From Campylobacter vulpis (GTDB taxonomy: Bacteria; Campylobacterota; Campylobacteria; Campylobacterales; Campylobacteraceae): a stretch of 64,000 nucleotides of DNA. The DNA lies in contig NZ_CP041617.1 of the NCBI RefSeq assembly GCF_014217995.1, positions 496,001 to 560,000 of the forward strand. Direction: 5' to 3'. Position numbers and translations under genes: made by a program. The notes under the pieces were generated by a model, which saw only the letters and a program-made list of their open reading frames with translations, made no database searches and was not told where the DNA came from. Positions 1 through 9,169 of this stretch are shown piece by piece. Positions within the stretch are counted from its first letter, which is position 1. Every line of letters starts with the position of its first letter.

Positions 1-1
1 T

Positions 2-667
2 AAATTTATGAGAGATTTAGGCTTAAAAGAGGAAAAAATTTGCGTGATTAAGTCCGTTGGCATTAATCTTAAAAAATTTTTTCCCTTGCCTATCTCAAAA
101 GAGCAAAAACACGCCTTTTTAAACACGCACAAAATGCCTGATAAACCCATAGTTTTGATGATAGCTAGAGCCTTGTGGCATAAGGGCGTGAGAGAATTTT
201 ATGAAGTGGCAGAGCTTTTAAAAGAAAGAGCAAATTTCATCTTTGTAGGAGGAAGAGATGATAATATCTCCTGTGCGAGTTTGGAATTTCTTAAAAATAA
301 AGCGGTGTTTTACTTGGGTGCTAGGGGCGATGTGGTTGATTTAATAAGGCTTTGCGATGTGTTTGTTTTGCCAAGCTATAAAGAGGGCTTTCCTGTTACC
401 ATTATGGAGGCTAAGGCTTGTGCTAAGGCTTGTGTGGTGAGTGATTGCGAGGGGTGCGTGGAGGCTATTTCTAATGCTTATGATGGACTTTGGGCTAAAA
501 CAGCTGATGTGAAAGATTTGGCAGAAAAAATTAACCTGCTTTTAGATGATGAAAAATTAAGAGCAAATTTGGCACAAAATGCCGCTAAAGAGGCTTTAAA
601 ATACGATGAAAATGAGATAGCTAGGAAGTATTTAAAACTTTATGATGAAAGTGTAAAAAATGTATGA
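2..667 (+). CDS. pglA: N-acetylgalactosaminyltransferase PglA, 3' part
   Basis: This is the C-terminal part of a GT4-family glycosyltransferase that adds the first GalNAc to undecaprenyl-PP-diNAcBac in the cytoplasmic phase of N-glycan assembly. The frame is open from the window edge, so the ATG at 8 is almost certainly internal; the family is about 375 residues and 221 are seen. Visible hallmarks are [11 protein letters not shown] (start of the second Rossmann lobe) and the EX7E nucleotide-sugar motif in [13 protein letters not shown]. The wording closely follows C. jejuni PglA as I remember it. The stop overlaps pglC by 8 bases, so the two are probably translationally coupled. The identity is very likely; the 5' end is outside the window. 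Confidence 0.95.
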   Translation, partial: KFMRDLGLKEEKICVIKSVGINLKKFFPLPISKEQKHAFLNTHKMPDKPIVLMIARALWHKGVREFYEVAELLKERANFIFVGGRDDNISCASLEFLKNKAVFYLGARGDVVDLIRLCDVFVLPSYKEGFPVTIMEAKACAKACVVSDCEGCVEAISNAYDGLWAKTADVKDLAEKINLLLDDEKLRANLAQNAAKEALKYDENEIARKYLKLYDESVKNV

Positions 668-1262
668 AAATGTGATAAAAAGGGCGTTTGATTTTGTTTT
701 GGCTTTGGTGCTTTTACTGCTTTTTTTACCTGTGATTTTGCTGACAGCCTTATTTCTTAAAATCACACAAAAAAGCGTGATTTTCACGCAGCTTAGACCG
801 GGAAAAGATGAAAAGCCCTTTGTGATTTATAAATTTAAAACAATGAGCGATGAAAGAGATGAAAAAGGCGAACTTTTACCTGATGAGTTGCGTTTAAAGT
901 CTTTTGGTAAGCTTGTAAGAAGCCTTAGTTTAGATGAGCTTTTGCAACTTTTTAATGTGCTAAAGGGTGATATGAGTTTTGTGGGACCTAGACCTTTGTT
1001 AATGGAGTATCTAAACCTTTATAATGCAAGGCAAAAATTAAGACATAGGGTAAGACCGGGTATCACGGGCTGGGCACAGGTGAATGGGCGTAATAATATC
1101 TCTTGGGAGAGGAAATTTGAGCTTGATGTATATTATGTCGAGCATATTTCCTTTTTTTTAGATTTGAAAATTCTTTGTTTAACTGCCTTTAAGGTGCTAA
1201 AACGAAGCGGAGTGAGTAAAGAGGGACAAGCCACAACGGAGAAATTTAATGGAAAGAACTAA
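660..1262 (+). CDS. pglC: Undecaprenyl-phosphate bacillosamine phosphotransferase PglC
   Basis: PglC transfers phospho-diNAcBac from UDP-diNAcBac to undecaprenyl phosphate at the inner membrane, the committing step of the N-glycan pathway. The 200-residue length and layout fit the monotopic phosphoglycosyl transferase family: one hydrophobic re-entrant segment at residues 12-33, then the catalytic Asp-Glu pair (D92-E93 in SLDELLQL), the VGPRPLL motif and the [14 protein letters not shown] signature. Its start overlaps pglA and its stop overlaps the pglD start by 14 bases, giving a tight pglA-pglC-pglD unit as in C. jejuni. Confidence 0.95.
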   Translation: MYENVIKRAFDFVLALVLLLLFLPVILLTALFLKITQKSVIFTQLRPGKDEKPFVIYKFKTMSDERDEKGELLPDELRLKSFGKLVRSLSLDELLQLFNVLKGDMSFVGPRPLLMEYLNLYNARQKLRHRVRPGITGWAQVNGRNNISWERKFELDVYYVEHISFFLDLKILCLTAFKVLKRSGVSKEGQATTEKFNGKN

Positions 1263-1833
1263 AAAAATTTATATTTATGGAGCAGGCGGACACGGGCTTG
1301 TGTGTGCAGATGTCGCTTTTGATGTGGGTTATGAGGAAGTGATATTTTTGGACGATTATAAGGGCTTGGCATTTAACAAAGAGCTTGAGAACTTTGACAT
1401 TTTTATTGCCATAGGCACAAATGAAATTCGTGAAAAAATCTTTCAAAAGGTCGAGCAATGTGGCTTTAATATAGTAAATTTAATTCACAAAAGTGCTATC
1501 ATTAGTCAAAGTGCGAAGATAGCAAAAAGTGGGGTTTTGGTTATGCCTAAAGTTGTGGTTAATGCTGGAGCTAGTGTGGGGAAGGGCGTGATTTTAAATA
1601 CGGCTTGTGTGATTGAGCATGAGTGTGAGATAGGGGATTTTTCTCATATTAGTGTGGGGGCAAAGTGTGCGGGAAATGTTAAGGTAGGAAAATTCTGTTT
1701 GATGGGGATAAATTCTGCCATTTTGCCAAATTTAAGCTTGTGTGATGAGAGCATTTTAGGAGGAGGAGCGCTTTTGACTAAAGATGCGAAAGAAAAGGGC
1801 ATTTATGTGGGTGTTCCTGCGAGGAAAAATTAA
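1249..1833 (+). CDS. pglD: UDP-4-amino-sugar N-acetyltransferase PglD
   Basis: PglD acetylates UDP-4-amino-4,6-dideoxy-GlcNAc with acetyl-CoA to give UDP-diNAcBac, the substrate of PglC. The N-terminal Rossmann-like fold shows GAGGHG at residues 11-16; the second half is a left-handed beta-helix of hexapeptide turns (residues about 85-190), with the catalytic-type His in [14 protein letters not shown]. Length (194) matches the family. The product of the upstream steps comes from PglF and PglE, whose genes lie about 21 kb downstream rather than next door. The stop codon overlaps the next start (TAATG), which joins pglD to an unrelated gene set. Confidence 0.95.
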   Translation: MERTKKIYIYGAGGHGLVCADVAFDVGYEEVIFLDDYKGLAFNKELENFDIFIAIGTNEIREKIFQKVEQCGFNIVNLIHKSAIISQSAKIAKSGVLVMPKVVVNAGASVGKGVILNTACVIEHECEIGDFSHISVGAKCAGNVKVGKFCLMGINSAILPNLSLCDESILGGGALLTKDAKEKGIYVGVPARKN

Positions 1834-2177
1834 TGCGAGGGTTTTTCTTTGTAATTTTGAGTTTAAATTTAGCGTTTGGTGCAGATTTTATCACGCCAAA
1901 AGAATATGCAAAAATGCTTTATGAAAATCCAAGAGGCATTAGTTGTAAAAAATGCCACGGAGCTGAAGGCAAGGGGCAAATTTTGGGTTATTACACGCAT
2001 AAGGATAAAAAAAAGGCTTATGAAATTCCTAATATTCAAAATTTAAGTTTCGAGCGTTTTAAGGAGGCTTTAACTAAGGAGCAAGATGTTAAGTCTATAA
2101 TGCCAACTTATTCATTAACCAACGATGAGATAAATGCTTTATATAATTATATTAAACAAGTTAGCAAGGAGAAATGA
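1833..2177 (+). CDS. Small periplasmic c-type cytochrome
   Basis: A 114-residue protein with a short signal peptide (about residues 1-16, cleavage near AFG-AD) and one haem c attachment motif CKKCH at residues 38-42. Near the C-terminus, [12 protein letters not shown] resembles the region of the distal axial Met ligand in class I cytochromes. It would carry electrons in the periplasm; partners are unknown. The start shares one base with the pglD stop (TAATG) and the stop overlaps the hemL start region. In C. jejuni the homologous gene also precedes hemL, so the cytochrome-hemL link is old and the pglD link is the new one. Confidence 0.85.
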   Translation: MRGFFFVILSLNLAFGADFITPKEYAKMLYENPRGISCKKCHGAEGKGQILGYYTHKDKKKAYEIPNIQNLSFERFKEALTKEQDVKSIMPTYSLTNDEINALYNYIKQVSKEK

Positions 2178-3454
2178 TGACAAACAAAGCAGCATTTAAA
2201 GAGGCTTTAGACTTTATAGCAGGTGGGGTGAATTCGCCTGTGAGGGCTTTTGCGAGTGTGGGGGGTGAGCCTTGTTTTATCGCGGAGGGTAAGGGTGCTT
2301 ACATCAAGGACATAGAGGGAAAGCGTTATATAGATTTCGTGCAAAGCTGGGGACCCTTGCTGTTTGGACATTGCGATAAGGACATAATAAAAGCTTGTAA
2401 AAAGTCTCTTAAAAAAGGCACAAGCTTTGGAGCGCCGACTTTGAGTGAAAGTGTTTTGGCTAAACTTGTGCTTGAAAACTTTTCGCATTTAGATAAAATC
2501 CGTTTTGTAAATAGTGGCACAGAGGCGACAATGAGTGCGATTCGCCTAGCACGTGGTTTTACAAAAAGAGAGAAAATTCTTAAATTTGAGGGTTGTTATC
2601 ACGGACATAGCGATTCTTTACTTGTGAGTGCGGGAAGTGGGGCAGCGACTTTTAATGCTCCTAGTTCTTTGGGTGTTTTAAATGAAGTCGCTAAACAAAC
2701 CTTAGTTGCAAAATATAATGATATAGGGAGCGTGAAAGAGCTTTTTGAAAAGCATAAAGAGGAAATTGCCTGTGTGATTATTGAGCCTATCGCTGGTAAT
2801 ATGGGGCTTGTTTTAGGGGAGCAGGAATTTTTAGAAGAACTTGCTAGGCTTTGTAAGCAAAATGGCACTTTGTTGATTTTTGATGAGGTTATGAGTGGCT
2901 TTAGAGCTTCGTTTTTAGGCTCTTTTGGGATAAATAAAATTAAAGCCGATATTGTAACCTTTGGTAAGGTTATAGGTGGGGGCTTACCTGCGGCAGCTTT
3001 TGCGGCAAGGGCCGAGATAATGGACATTTTAAGCCCTTTAGGAGGTGTGTATCAAGCAGGAACTTTAAGTGGCAATCCTTTGGCAATGGCAGCTGGCATA
3101 GCTAGCATTTCAAAAGCGAAAAAGGACAAGGAGCTTTATAAAAGACTGGCAAGACTTGCTAAAATTTTAACGCAAGGCTTAAGTGAGTTGGCAAAGGAAA
3201 GAGGAGTGCCTTTTAGTGCGACTTTTGTGGGGTCGATGTTTGGCTATTTTTTTACAGAAAATCCTGTCAAAAATTATCAAGATGCTTTAAGGTCAAATTT
3301 AAAGCTTTTTGCTAAGTTTCATCAAAATATGCTAAAGCAAGGAATTTATTTAGTCCCTTCGCAGTTTGAAACAGGTTTTATCTGCGACAAAATGAATGAG
3401 AAGATGATGATAAAAACCCTAGAAGCCGCTAGAAAGAGTTTTAAAGCCCTATGA
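2177..3454 (+). CDS. hemL: Glutamate-1-semialdehyde 2,1-aminomutase HemL
   Basis: HemL converts glutamate-1-semialdehyde to 5-aminolevulinate in tetrapyrrole synthesis. About 425 residues, normal for the PLP fold-type I family. Visible motifs are [10 protein letters not shown] at the N-terminus, [17 protein letters not shown] for cofactor binding, DEVMSGFR, and [11 protein letters not shown] with the PLP lysine. Two ATGs are possible, at 2174 and 2177; AAGGAG just upstream gives better spacing to 2177, and MTNK is the usual family start. The stop overlaps the next gene by 4 bases. Confidence 0.96.
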   Translation: MTNKAAFKEALDFIAGGVNSPVRAFASVGGEPCFIAEGKGAYIKDIEGKRYIDFVQSWGPLLFGHCDKDIIKACKKSLKKGTSFGAPTLSESVLAKLVLENFSHLDKIRFVNSGTEATMSAIRLARGFTKREKILKFEGCYHGHSDSLLVSAGSGAATFNAPSSLGVLNEVAKQTLVAKYNDIGSVKELFEKHKEEIACVIIEPIAGNMGLVLGEQEFLEELARLCKQNGTLLIFDEVMSGFRASFLGSFGINKIKADIVTFGKVIGGGLPAAAFAARAEIMDILSPLGGVYQAGTLSGNPLAMAAGIASISKAKKDKELYKRLARLAKILTQGLSELAKERGVPFSATFVGSMFGYFFTENPVKNYQDALRSNLKLFAKFHQNMLKQGIYLVPSQFETGFICDKMNEKMMIKTLEAARKSFKAL

Positions 3455-3714
3455 GAAAAGTTTTTATTCGCAAGGGCTTAGAGGCAGCTGATGGTTTAAG
3501 TCTTGGCATTTCTATGGTTGTAGCGGTTTTGCTAGGCGTTGGGCTTGGTTTTTTACTGAAAAATATCACGCCCTGGCTGTTTTGGGTGGGTGTTTTTATC
3601 GGCGTAGCTGCGGCGATTTTAAATGTTTATAAGGCTTATAAGGCACAGATTAAAAGCTATGAGGAATTTGAAAAACGCGACACTTTGATACAAGAAAGCC
3701 TTAAAAAAGAGTGA
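3451..3714 (+). CDS. AtpI-like two-helix membrane protein
   Basis: An 87-residue protein with two predicted membrane helices (about residues 19-40 and 43-64) followed by a charged tail. The pattern [20 protein letters not shown] and then a second helix fits the AtpI / F0F1-ATPase assembly-associated family. The homologue also follows hemL in C. jejuni as I recall. No ATP synthase genes are nearby, so a role in ATPase assembly is only inferred from family resemblance. It overlaps hemL by 4 bases. Confidence 0.7.
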   Translation: MRKVFIRKGLEAADGLSLGISMVVAVLLGVGLGFLLKNITPWLFWVGVFIGVAAAILNVYKAYKAQIKSYEEFEKRDTLIQESLKKE

Positions 3715-3716
3715 AA

Positions 3717-4193
3717 ATGACTCAAAAAAAGACTCTTTTTTTAGTCCTTTGTATTTTTAATGCGTTTTTTTTATTTGCTTTTTTTATTTTTAAAGACTTA
3801 AATTTGGCTTTAATTTTAAGCTACGAAATGGCTTTTTTTAGCACTTTGCTTGTGATTTTAAGCTCTTATTTGCATTATAAAAAAAATATTTTAGCTAGAA
3901 GTTTGAAATATGATTTTAAGCCTAAGGCACTTTTTATTAAAAAAATTCCAAAAAATTCCAAAATTATAAATTTTAAACACTACAATGACGATTTAGTGAT
4001 AAAATTTAAAGATAAATTTAAAAATTTTTCTTTGTTTTTTTCTTTATTTAAGCTTTTAGCTTATGGAATTTTGGTGGGTGGATTTTTGTTTTTACAAAGG
4101 CAAAATTTACTTTTTATAGCTGGATATTTGGGCGGAATTTCTGCCTTTTTGATGGGAATTTTTGCGTATATGTTGTGTGTGAAAAATGAGTAG
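3717..4193 (+). CDS. Four-helix membrane protein of unknown function
   Basis: A hydrophobic protein of about 158 residues with four likely membrane helices, near residues 7-26, 30-48, 103-122 and 126-155, and a basic, Lys-rich segment between helices 2 and 3 that should face the cytoplasm. I do not recognise a family beyond its conserved position between the AtpI-like gene and the MFS gene in Campylobacter. Start is ATG 3717; an in-frame GTG at 3711 is the alternative. The stop overlaps the next gene by 8 bases. Confidence 0.7.
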   Translation: MTQKKTLFLVLCIFNAFFLFAFFIFKDLNLALILSYEMAFFSTLLVILSSYLHYKKNILARSLKYDFKPKALFIKKIPKNSKIINFKHYNDDLVIKFKDKFKNFSLFFSLFKLLAYGILVGGFLFLQRQNLLFIAGYLGGISAFLMGIFAYMLCVKNE

Positions 4194-5376
4194 TGCAAAA
4201 AGAATTATTAAGTCAATGACAGCCCTTTTTTTTGGTATGGGTTTTTTATTCGCCGGAAATGCTTTAATTATAAGCTCCATAGGCGTGATTTTAAAGCATA
4301 ATGGTGCAAGTTCTTTTGCTGTGGGCATTGTGAGTGCTTGTTTTTTTATAGGGGCGATGTGCGGGACGATTTTTTCGCAAAAAATCATTTCACGCATAGG
4401 ACATATCCGTTCTTTTGGGCTTTTTGGGGCTATTTTTGGCATTTCTGCGATGCTACATAGCTTAAGTGAAAATTTGATATTTTGGGCATTTTTACGCTTT
4501 TTGATAGGAATTTGTTATTATAGTTTGCTAATGATTATAGAATCATGGCTTAATGAAAAGGCTAAAAATGCCGTTAGGTCGCGTATTTTAGCCTTTTATG
4601 AGCTTGTTTTTTATCTTTCTTTTGGAGTGGGGATTTTAATCATTGCTTTTGATTTAGACCCTCACGCTGTTTTTATCATTTCGGCGGCTTTGATTTTATT
4701 TTCTTCTTTGCCGCTTAATTTAATTAAAATTAAGGAGCCACTTTTGCCAAAAGCGAGTGAGGTTTCTATCCCTAAGGTTTTTGATATTGCTCCTTTGGCG
4801 ATTATGACGAGTTTTGTTGCAGGACTTTTAATTAATGGCTTTTTTTCTATGGCATCTTTGTTTATACTGCTTCAAAATTATGATGCTAAGGTTGTTTCTT
4901 ATTTTATGTTTTGTGCCATTATGGGAGGATTTATCGCACAAATGTTCATCGGTGTGATTAGTGATAAGATGGGGCGTAAAATCGCCATTATGCTTTGTGC
5001 TAGTATAGGCTTTGCGACTATGCTTTGCTATGCTTTTTTCACATTACATCTTTATTTGCAATATGTCCTTGCCATTTTTTTAGGTATGGGAATTTTTTGC
5101 CTTTACGCCTTGGCTTTGGCAAGAGCTAATGATATGTTGCAAGATAAGGGTAGGGCGGTAGAGCTTGGTAGGGGGGTGCTTTTTTGCTATTCTTTAGGCT
5201 CTTTGCTTGCTCCACTTATTTTGGGTGTTTTGATGGAGTATTATGGTTTTAGGGGTTTTGTGTGGTTTTATGTTATTTTACTTGGGACATTAATTCTTTT
5301 TGCACTTAATAAGCCAAATATTTTAAATAAGAAATTTAAGAAAAATCTTGGTAATGCGGTGATTTTTAATGATTAA
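4186..5376 (+). CDS. MFS-family membrane transporter
   Basis: A 396-residue major facilitator protein with about 12 hydrophobic helices. The cytoplasmic loop signature between helices 2 and 3 (SRIGHIRSFG) and its repeat in the second half (GVISDKMGRKIAIM) are clear. The family resembles the YcaD/UMF2 group of inner-membrane exporters, but no substrate can be read from sequence. It overlaps its neighbours on both sides (8 bases at each end), so it belongs to the operon running from pglA to flhX. Confidence 0.85.
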   Translation: MSSAKRIIKSMTALFFGMGFLFAGNALIISSIGVILKHNGASSFAVGIVSACFFIGAMCGTIFSQKIISRIGHIRSFGLFGAIFGISAMLHSLSENLIFWAFLRFLIGICYYSLLMIIESWLNEKAKNAVRSRILAFYELVFYLSFGVGILIIAFDLDPHAVFIISAALILFSSLPLNLIKIKEPLLPKASEVSIPKVFDIAPLAIMTSFVAGLLINGFFSMASLFILLQNYDAKVVSYFMFCAIMGGFIAQMFIGVISDKMGRKIAIMLCASIGFATMLCYAFFTLHLYLQYVLAIFLGMGIFCLYALALARANDMLQDKGRAVELGRGVLFCYSLGSLLAPLILGVLMEYYGFRGFVWFYVILLGTLILFALNKPNILNKKFKKNLGNAVIFND

Positions 5377-7552
5377 TACAAAATTAAGTTCGCAAGTTGC
5401 CACGCAAAGAACGGATATAAAAAACGATTTAAAATTAGACAAAGAAAAATTAAGTCCAAATGAGCTTTTAACGCAAAATTTAAGACAAAAATTAGGACTT
5501 AGTAAGCAAATGCCTCCGCCCAGTGAGGCTTTACAAAAATTCGCACAAAATGAGCTTAATCAAAAATTACAAGAAATCGTTAATAAATTATTAAATCAAA
5601 TCAACGCTCACAAAAATCCAAATTCACCCATTTTAAAACAGGCAAATTTGCTTAATTTCGCTCCAAATTTTATTAATGAATTAAAACTTTTAAGCAAGGA
5701 ACTTAGTAAAAATGAGAATTTTGCTCCCTTGCTTAATAAGATAGAATTGCTTTTAAAGCCAGCAAGTGAAATAAAGGCTAAGGACCTTGCTCCTCTTCTT
5801 AAGAATTCAGGTGTTTTTTTTGAAGCTAAACTTAAAAATGCTTTAAATGAAGAGCTTTTGCCGAAGAGTTTTTATCAGCTTATTAATACTATAAAGTCTT
5901 TAAGTAGTGAAAAAATTGCCACGCAAATAGCCACTTTGGCGGATAAGAATTTGAGTGCTAAAGATTCTCTTAAGGAGTTAGCCAATGTTATTATTCAAAA
6001 CAAAAATGAAAATAAAATCATTGTCAATCATAGCACCTTTAAGCCTTTACTTGAGCTTTCTCAAAAATTAGAAAATTTTAAAAAATACATTAATAAAAAT
6101 CCCCAGTTAGCAGAAAATAAGATGAATTTTTTAGCACAAAATTTCGCAAAGGAATTAGCCAAAGTGAAAGATGATTTTGTAAAAATTTTATCTAAACCTG
6201 AAAATTTACTCATTAAAGATCCTATCCTTTTAAAACAGGCTATGCAAAGCTTTGAAAAATTACAAAATCATTTGGATAAAATTATTCAAAAAGCAGAAAC
6301 TGGCGTTAAGCTAGAGAGCGAAGATTTACTAAAGCAGCTATTAGAAAGTCAAGATGAAATTTTGAATACAAAAGAGGAATTAATAAAGCAAGATGAGCCA
6401 GAAGAACAAATAAAAGAACACAAAGAGAAATTAAAAAACGAAATTGAAAATGAAAAAGAAAAAATTGAAAATGAAAAAGAAGTTGAGAGAGAATTTGAAG
6501 AAGAAAGTGTGCAAAAAGAAGATTTTAGCAAAGATGAAAAGCTAGAAAATGCAGAGGAAAATGTGGGGGAAAATTTAGAAAAAGACACGGAAAAAAACGC
6601 AGAAAATTTAGATAAAGAAGTCATCAAAAGGCAAACTGATGCTAAGGAAGATCCTAAGGAGCCAATTAAAGAGAGGGCAAAAGAGACATTAAAAGAGCAG
6701 GTAAAGGAGCATTCTAAAGAAACTTTAAAAGAGGGGATTAAACATCACGAAGAAAAGCCCTTAAATACTCAAGCAAGAGAAAGCATTTTTAAACAGCAAG
6801 AATTTAGCAAAGAGGTGTTTAAAAATCTAGCCTTTAAAGTCCCACAAGGACAGAATTTAGAAGGGCTTGAAAGCTTGAGTAAGGATATTACAAGCTTAAA
6901 TAGAAAAATCAATGAAAATTTAAAGCAGCTTGACCCCTTAGCACAAAATGCAAAGCTGAATTTAAATGAGCTTAAGGGTTTGGAAAATAAATTAATCGGT
7001 GCGGTTAAAGACTTGCAAAACATTAAGCTTAAAAGTGTGCAAGATGTAAGCTATGAAATTCAAAACGATGTGAAATCAACCCTCCTTCAAGTGGCAAGTC
7101 AAGCTAAAGCCGAGAATAATGATGCGATTTACAATCAGGCAAACCGCCTCTTAGCACAAATTGAGATGAATCAATTAATGTCCTTGGCAAATGACTCTAT
7201 CAATACCTATTTACCCTTTTCGTGGGAGGATTTAAATGAATCTAAAATCATTTTTAGACGCGGAAAAAAGGATAAATTTTTCGCACAAATTAAGCTTGAA
7301 TTTGCAAAGTTGGGCGATTTAGAAATTCTTGTTTCTTTAAATAATGAAAAATATATTGATATTAATATAATGGCGGAAAATAAAGAATTTAGAAAAATGA
7401 TTTATGAAAATGCTCACGAATTAAAAAGAAATATCAATAAAGCTGGGCTTTTAAGCTCGAATTTTTTTGTGGGAGACATTATCCGCTCTCATTTTGACCC
7501 AAGGGATTTAAAAAATTATGATTTGCAAATGGGTATGGATAAAAAGGTATGA
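5369..7552 (+). CDS. FliK-like hook-length-control domain protein
   Basis: A 727-residue protein with a low-complexity, Lys/Glu/Asn-rich body and a compact C-terminal region (about residues 600-720) resembling the Flg_hook domain of FliK, including YLPFSWEDL and the strand-rich LGDLEILVSLNNEKYIDI. Residues about 345-480 are extremely charged, with E/K repeats suggesting coiled coil or disorder. FliK-type proteins act as secreted rulers that switch FlhB specificity; being directly followed by flhX (7-base... stop/start overlap) supports a link to flagellar export switching. C. jejuni is known to have another gene annotated fliK elsewhere, so this may be a second member. Function is inferred. 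Confidence 0.65.
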   Translation: MINTKLSSQVATQRTDIKNDLKLDKEKLSPNELLTQNLRQKLGLSKQMPPPSEALQKFAQNELNQKLQEIVNKLLNQINAHKNPNSPILKQANLLNFAPNFINELKLLSKELSKNENFAPLLNKIELLLKPASEIKAKDLAPLLKNSGVFFEAKLKNALNEELLPKSFYQLINTIKSLSSEKIATQIATLADKNLSAKDSLKELANVIIQNKNENKIIVNHSTFKPLLELSQKLENFKKYINKNPQLAENKMNFLAQNFAKELAKVKDDFVKILSKPENLLIKDPILLKQAMQSFEKLQNHLDKIIQKAETGVKLESEDLLKQLLESQDEILNTKEELIKQDEPEEQIKEHKEKLKNEIENEKEKIENEKEVEREFEEESVQKEDFSKDEKLENAEENVGENLEKDTEKNAENLDKEVIKRQTDAKEDPKEPIKERAKETLKEQVKEHSKETLKEGIKHHEEKPLNTQARESIFKQQEFSKEVFKNLAFKVPQGQNLEGLESLSKDITSLNRKINENLKQLDPLAQNAKLNLNELKGLENKLIGAVKDLQNIKLKSVQDVSYEIQNDVKSTLLQVASQAKAENNDAIYNQANRLLAQIEMNQLMSLANDSINTYLPFSWEDLNESKIIFRRGKKDKFFAQIKLEFAKLGDLEILVSLNNEKYIDINIMAENKEFRKMIYENAHELKRNINKAGLLSSNFFVGDIIRSHFDPRDLKNYDLQMGMDKKV
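6443..6484 (+). repeat. 21-bp tandem repeat, two copies
   Basis: Two in-frame copies of a 21-base unit (attgaaaatgaaaaagaaaa plus one a) lie inside the FliK-like gene and encode IENEKEK followed by IENEKEV. Being a multiple of three, copy-number change would alter protein length and not the frame. Confidence 0.8.
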
Positions 7553-7836
7553 GTAAGATTAAAAAATCTATTAAAAAAGCCGTAGCGCTTGGCTATCAAA
7601 GGGAGAAAAAGGAGTCTGCTCCTAAGGTTTTAGCAAGTGGTAAGGGTGAGAGTGCGGCTAAAATTATATCCCTTGCTAAAGAACACGGTGTGCCGATTAA
7701 AGAAGATGAGGATTTGATAGAAATTTTAAGTAAGCTTGATTTAGGCGATGAGATACCGCCAAATATGTATAAGGCTGTGGCGGAGGTTTTTGCCTTTATT
7801 TATCAAATGGCAAATAAAACCCTGCCGCAAAAATAG
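7549..7836 (+). CDS. flhX: FlhX, FlhB C-terminal-domain homologue
   Basis: A 95-residue protein equal to the cytoplasmic FlhB C-terminal domain without its membrane part. It keeps KAVALGYQREKKESAPKVLASGKG and ends with EIPPNMYKAVAEVFAFIYQM, matching the end of FlhB (compare the full flhB at 52986, which ends RELFKAVSEVFKFVYQ). The NPTH autocleavage loop of FlhB is absent, so it corresponds to the part after that site. FlhX proteins are known in epsilon-proteobacteria and can replace the cleaved FlhB fragment in H. pylori. It overlaps the FliK-like gene by 4 bases. Confidence 0.85.
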   Translation: MSKIKKSIKKAVALGYQREKKESAPKVLASGKGESAAKIISLAKEHGVPIKEDEDLIEILSKLDLGDEIPPNMYKAVAEVFAFIYQMANKTLPQK

Positions 7837-9027
7837 CTAACAAAGATATTTTTTATAAAAAATATGCCAGTAAAGCCCTGCAAAAATGAATACTATGCCA
7901 AGTAAGGCTGTGATATTCATAAGGCTCATTTTAGCTTCAAATAAAAAGCCCATAAATTGCGAGATAAAAGCCGAAAAGGCTAAAAATACCATGTCTGTAT
8001 AAGCTAAAACGCGTCCGTAAAATTTCTCATCGCAGTGCTTTTGTATGGTAGTATAAGTATAAGACCAAAGTGAGGTTGTGAAAAAACCAGCCCCGATAAG
8101 CCCTATGAAACTGATATAAAAATTAAATTGCGTCAAAGCCCAAAGTAAAATTCCAAGTCCTTGCCCTACATATAAAAAACTAATGACACTATCTTTTAAA
8201 AAGCGACTTAAAATAAAAGGTCCTACAATTAAAGAGAGAGCACGAACGGCGTTTAAAAAACCCATAACAAGCCCTGCGGATAGAATTTCTTTATATTCGT
8301 GCTGTGCTAGAAGTGTTACTAAGGTTTCATAAGCTGTAAATCCTATAAAAGCATGAAGTATGATAAGATGAAGAATGGTTTTGTTGTTTAAAACATAGCA
8401 AAAGCCTTCTTTTATCATAGCAAAAAAATGCCCCTCGACTTTTTGCACGAAATTTGGCAAAGAAAGTTTAAATAAAATGAGTATGCCTATAAGCAGTAAA
8501 AAAGTGTCAAATAAAAAGGCAGCCTTAACACCGAAAAAATGGATAAAAAATCCCGCTCCAGCCATACCAAGCGTATAAGAAACCGACCAGTTGATGCTGT
8601 AAATTTCATTAGCAAGTTTCAAATCCTCTGCATTTAAAAGCCTTGCCATAAGGCTCATTTCAGCTTGTCCATAAATCATAGCCACGCAAAGCCTTGCAAA
8701 AATGAGCGTAAATAAAAGCCAAAGGTCATTTAAGCTTGTTACAAAAATAAGTAAAAAAACAGAAATAAGCTCTATGCTAACCGTGCTAATAAGGAGTGTT
8801 TTGGGTTTATTTTTTTCTACAATGACTCCATTAAAAGGTGCAAAAAGCACTCCGGGTAAAAAGGCTAACATCGCACTAGTAGCGGTTACCCAAGTGGGGG
8901 CATTGAGCTGAACTAAGAGAGTAAAAACGCCTATTTGTGAAAATAAAGCACCAAAATAGACGATAAACTGGGCTATGGCTAAGATGCGAATGTTTTGATT
9001 GGTTTTTAATAAGATTAAATGTTTCAT
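7837..9027 (-). CDS. MFS-family transporter (MFS_3 type)
   Basis: A protein of about 396 residues with around 12 membrane helices, typical of the MFS_3 / drug-efflux-like group (FNGVIVEKNKPKTLLIS as the loop 2-3 signature). Substrate unknown; the position beside the exbB/tonB iron genes makes a siderophore or haem-related export role possible but unproven. Start chosen at ATG 9027 (MKHLILLK). An in-frame ATG at 9051 is also open, but the sequence between them contains GCTACAAT, a good Campylobacter -10 box, which places transcription start about at the 9027 ATG. Transcribed away from exbB; ends 1 base after flhX (convergent). Confidence 0.8.
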   Translation of the reverse strand: MKHLILLKTNQNIRILAIAQFIVYFGALFSQIGVFTLLVQLNAPTWVTATSAMLAFLPGVLFAPFNGVIVEKNKPKTLLISTVSIELISVFLLIFVTSLNDLWLLFTLIFARLCVAMIYGQAEMSLMARLLNAEDLKLANEIYSINWSVSYTLGMAGAGFFIHFFGVKAAFLFDTFLLLIGILILFKLSLPNFVQKVEGHFFAMIKEGFCYVLNNKTILHLIILHAFIGFTAYETLVTLLAQHEYKEILSAGLVMGFLNAVRALSLIVGPFILSRFLKDSVISFLYVGQGLGILLWALTQFNFYISFIGLIGAGFFTTSLWSYTYTTIQKHCDEKFYGRVLAYTDMVFLAFSAFISQFMGFLFEAKMSLMNITALLGIVFIFAGLYWHIFYKKYLC

Positions 9028-9104
9028 TGCGAAATTGTAGCAAAAATTCATAGAATTTAGTTGGAAAAAGCGGTAAGATTTGTCAAATTTTGTTTTAAAA
9101 TTTT

Positions 9105-9157
9105 GATAATTAATATTAATATTAAATTATATAGTTTATAATAATGAAAATCAATTT
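9105..9157 (+). promoter_or_regulatory. exbB promoter with Fur-box-like sites
   Basis: A -10 box TATAAT lies at 9137-9142. It overlaps ataatgaaaatcaattt (9141-9157), which matches much of the Fur consensus GATAATGATAATCATTATC; a second AT-rich gataattaatattaat at 9105-9120 could extend it. Iron repression of exbB-exbD-tonB is inferred from this and from the family. Confidence 0.5.
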
Positions 9158-9169
9158 GGAGTGTGTGTT

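Noticed and set aside
2599-3027. Long antisense open frame within hemL
   Set aside because: Shadow of a strongly conserved gene on the other strand; no ribosome site and low-complexity translation.
9141-9157. ATG at 9143 region as a start upstream of exbB
   Set aside because: Out of frame with exbB and inside a likely Fur site; GTG 9170 has a good ribosome site.
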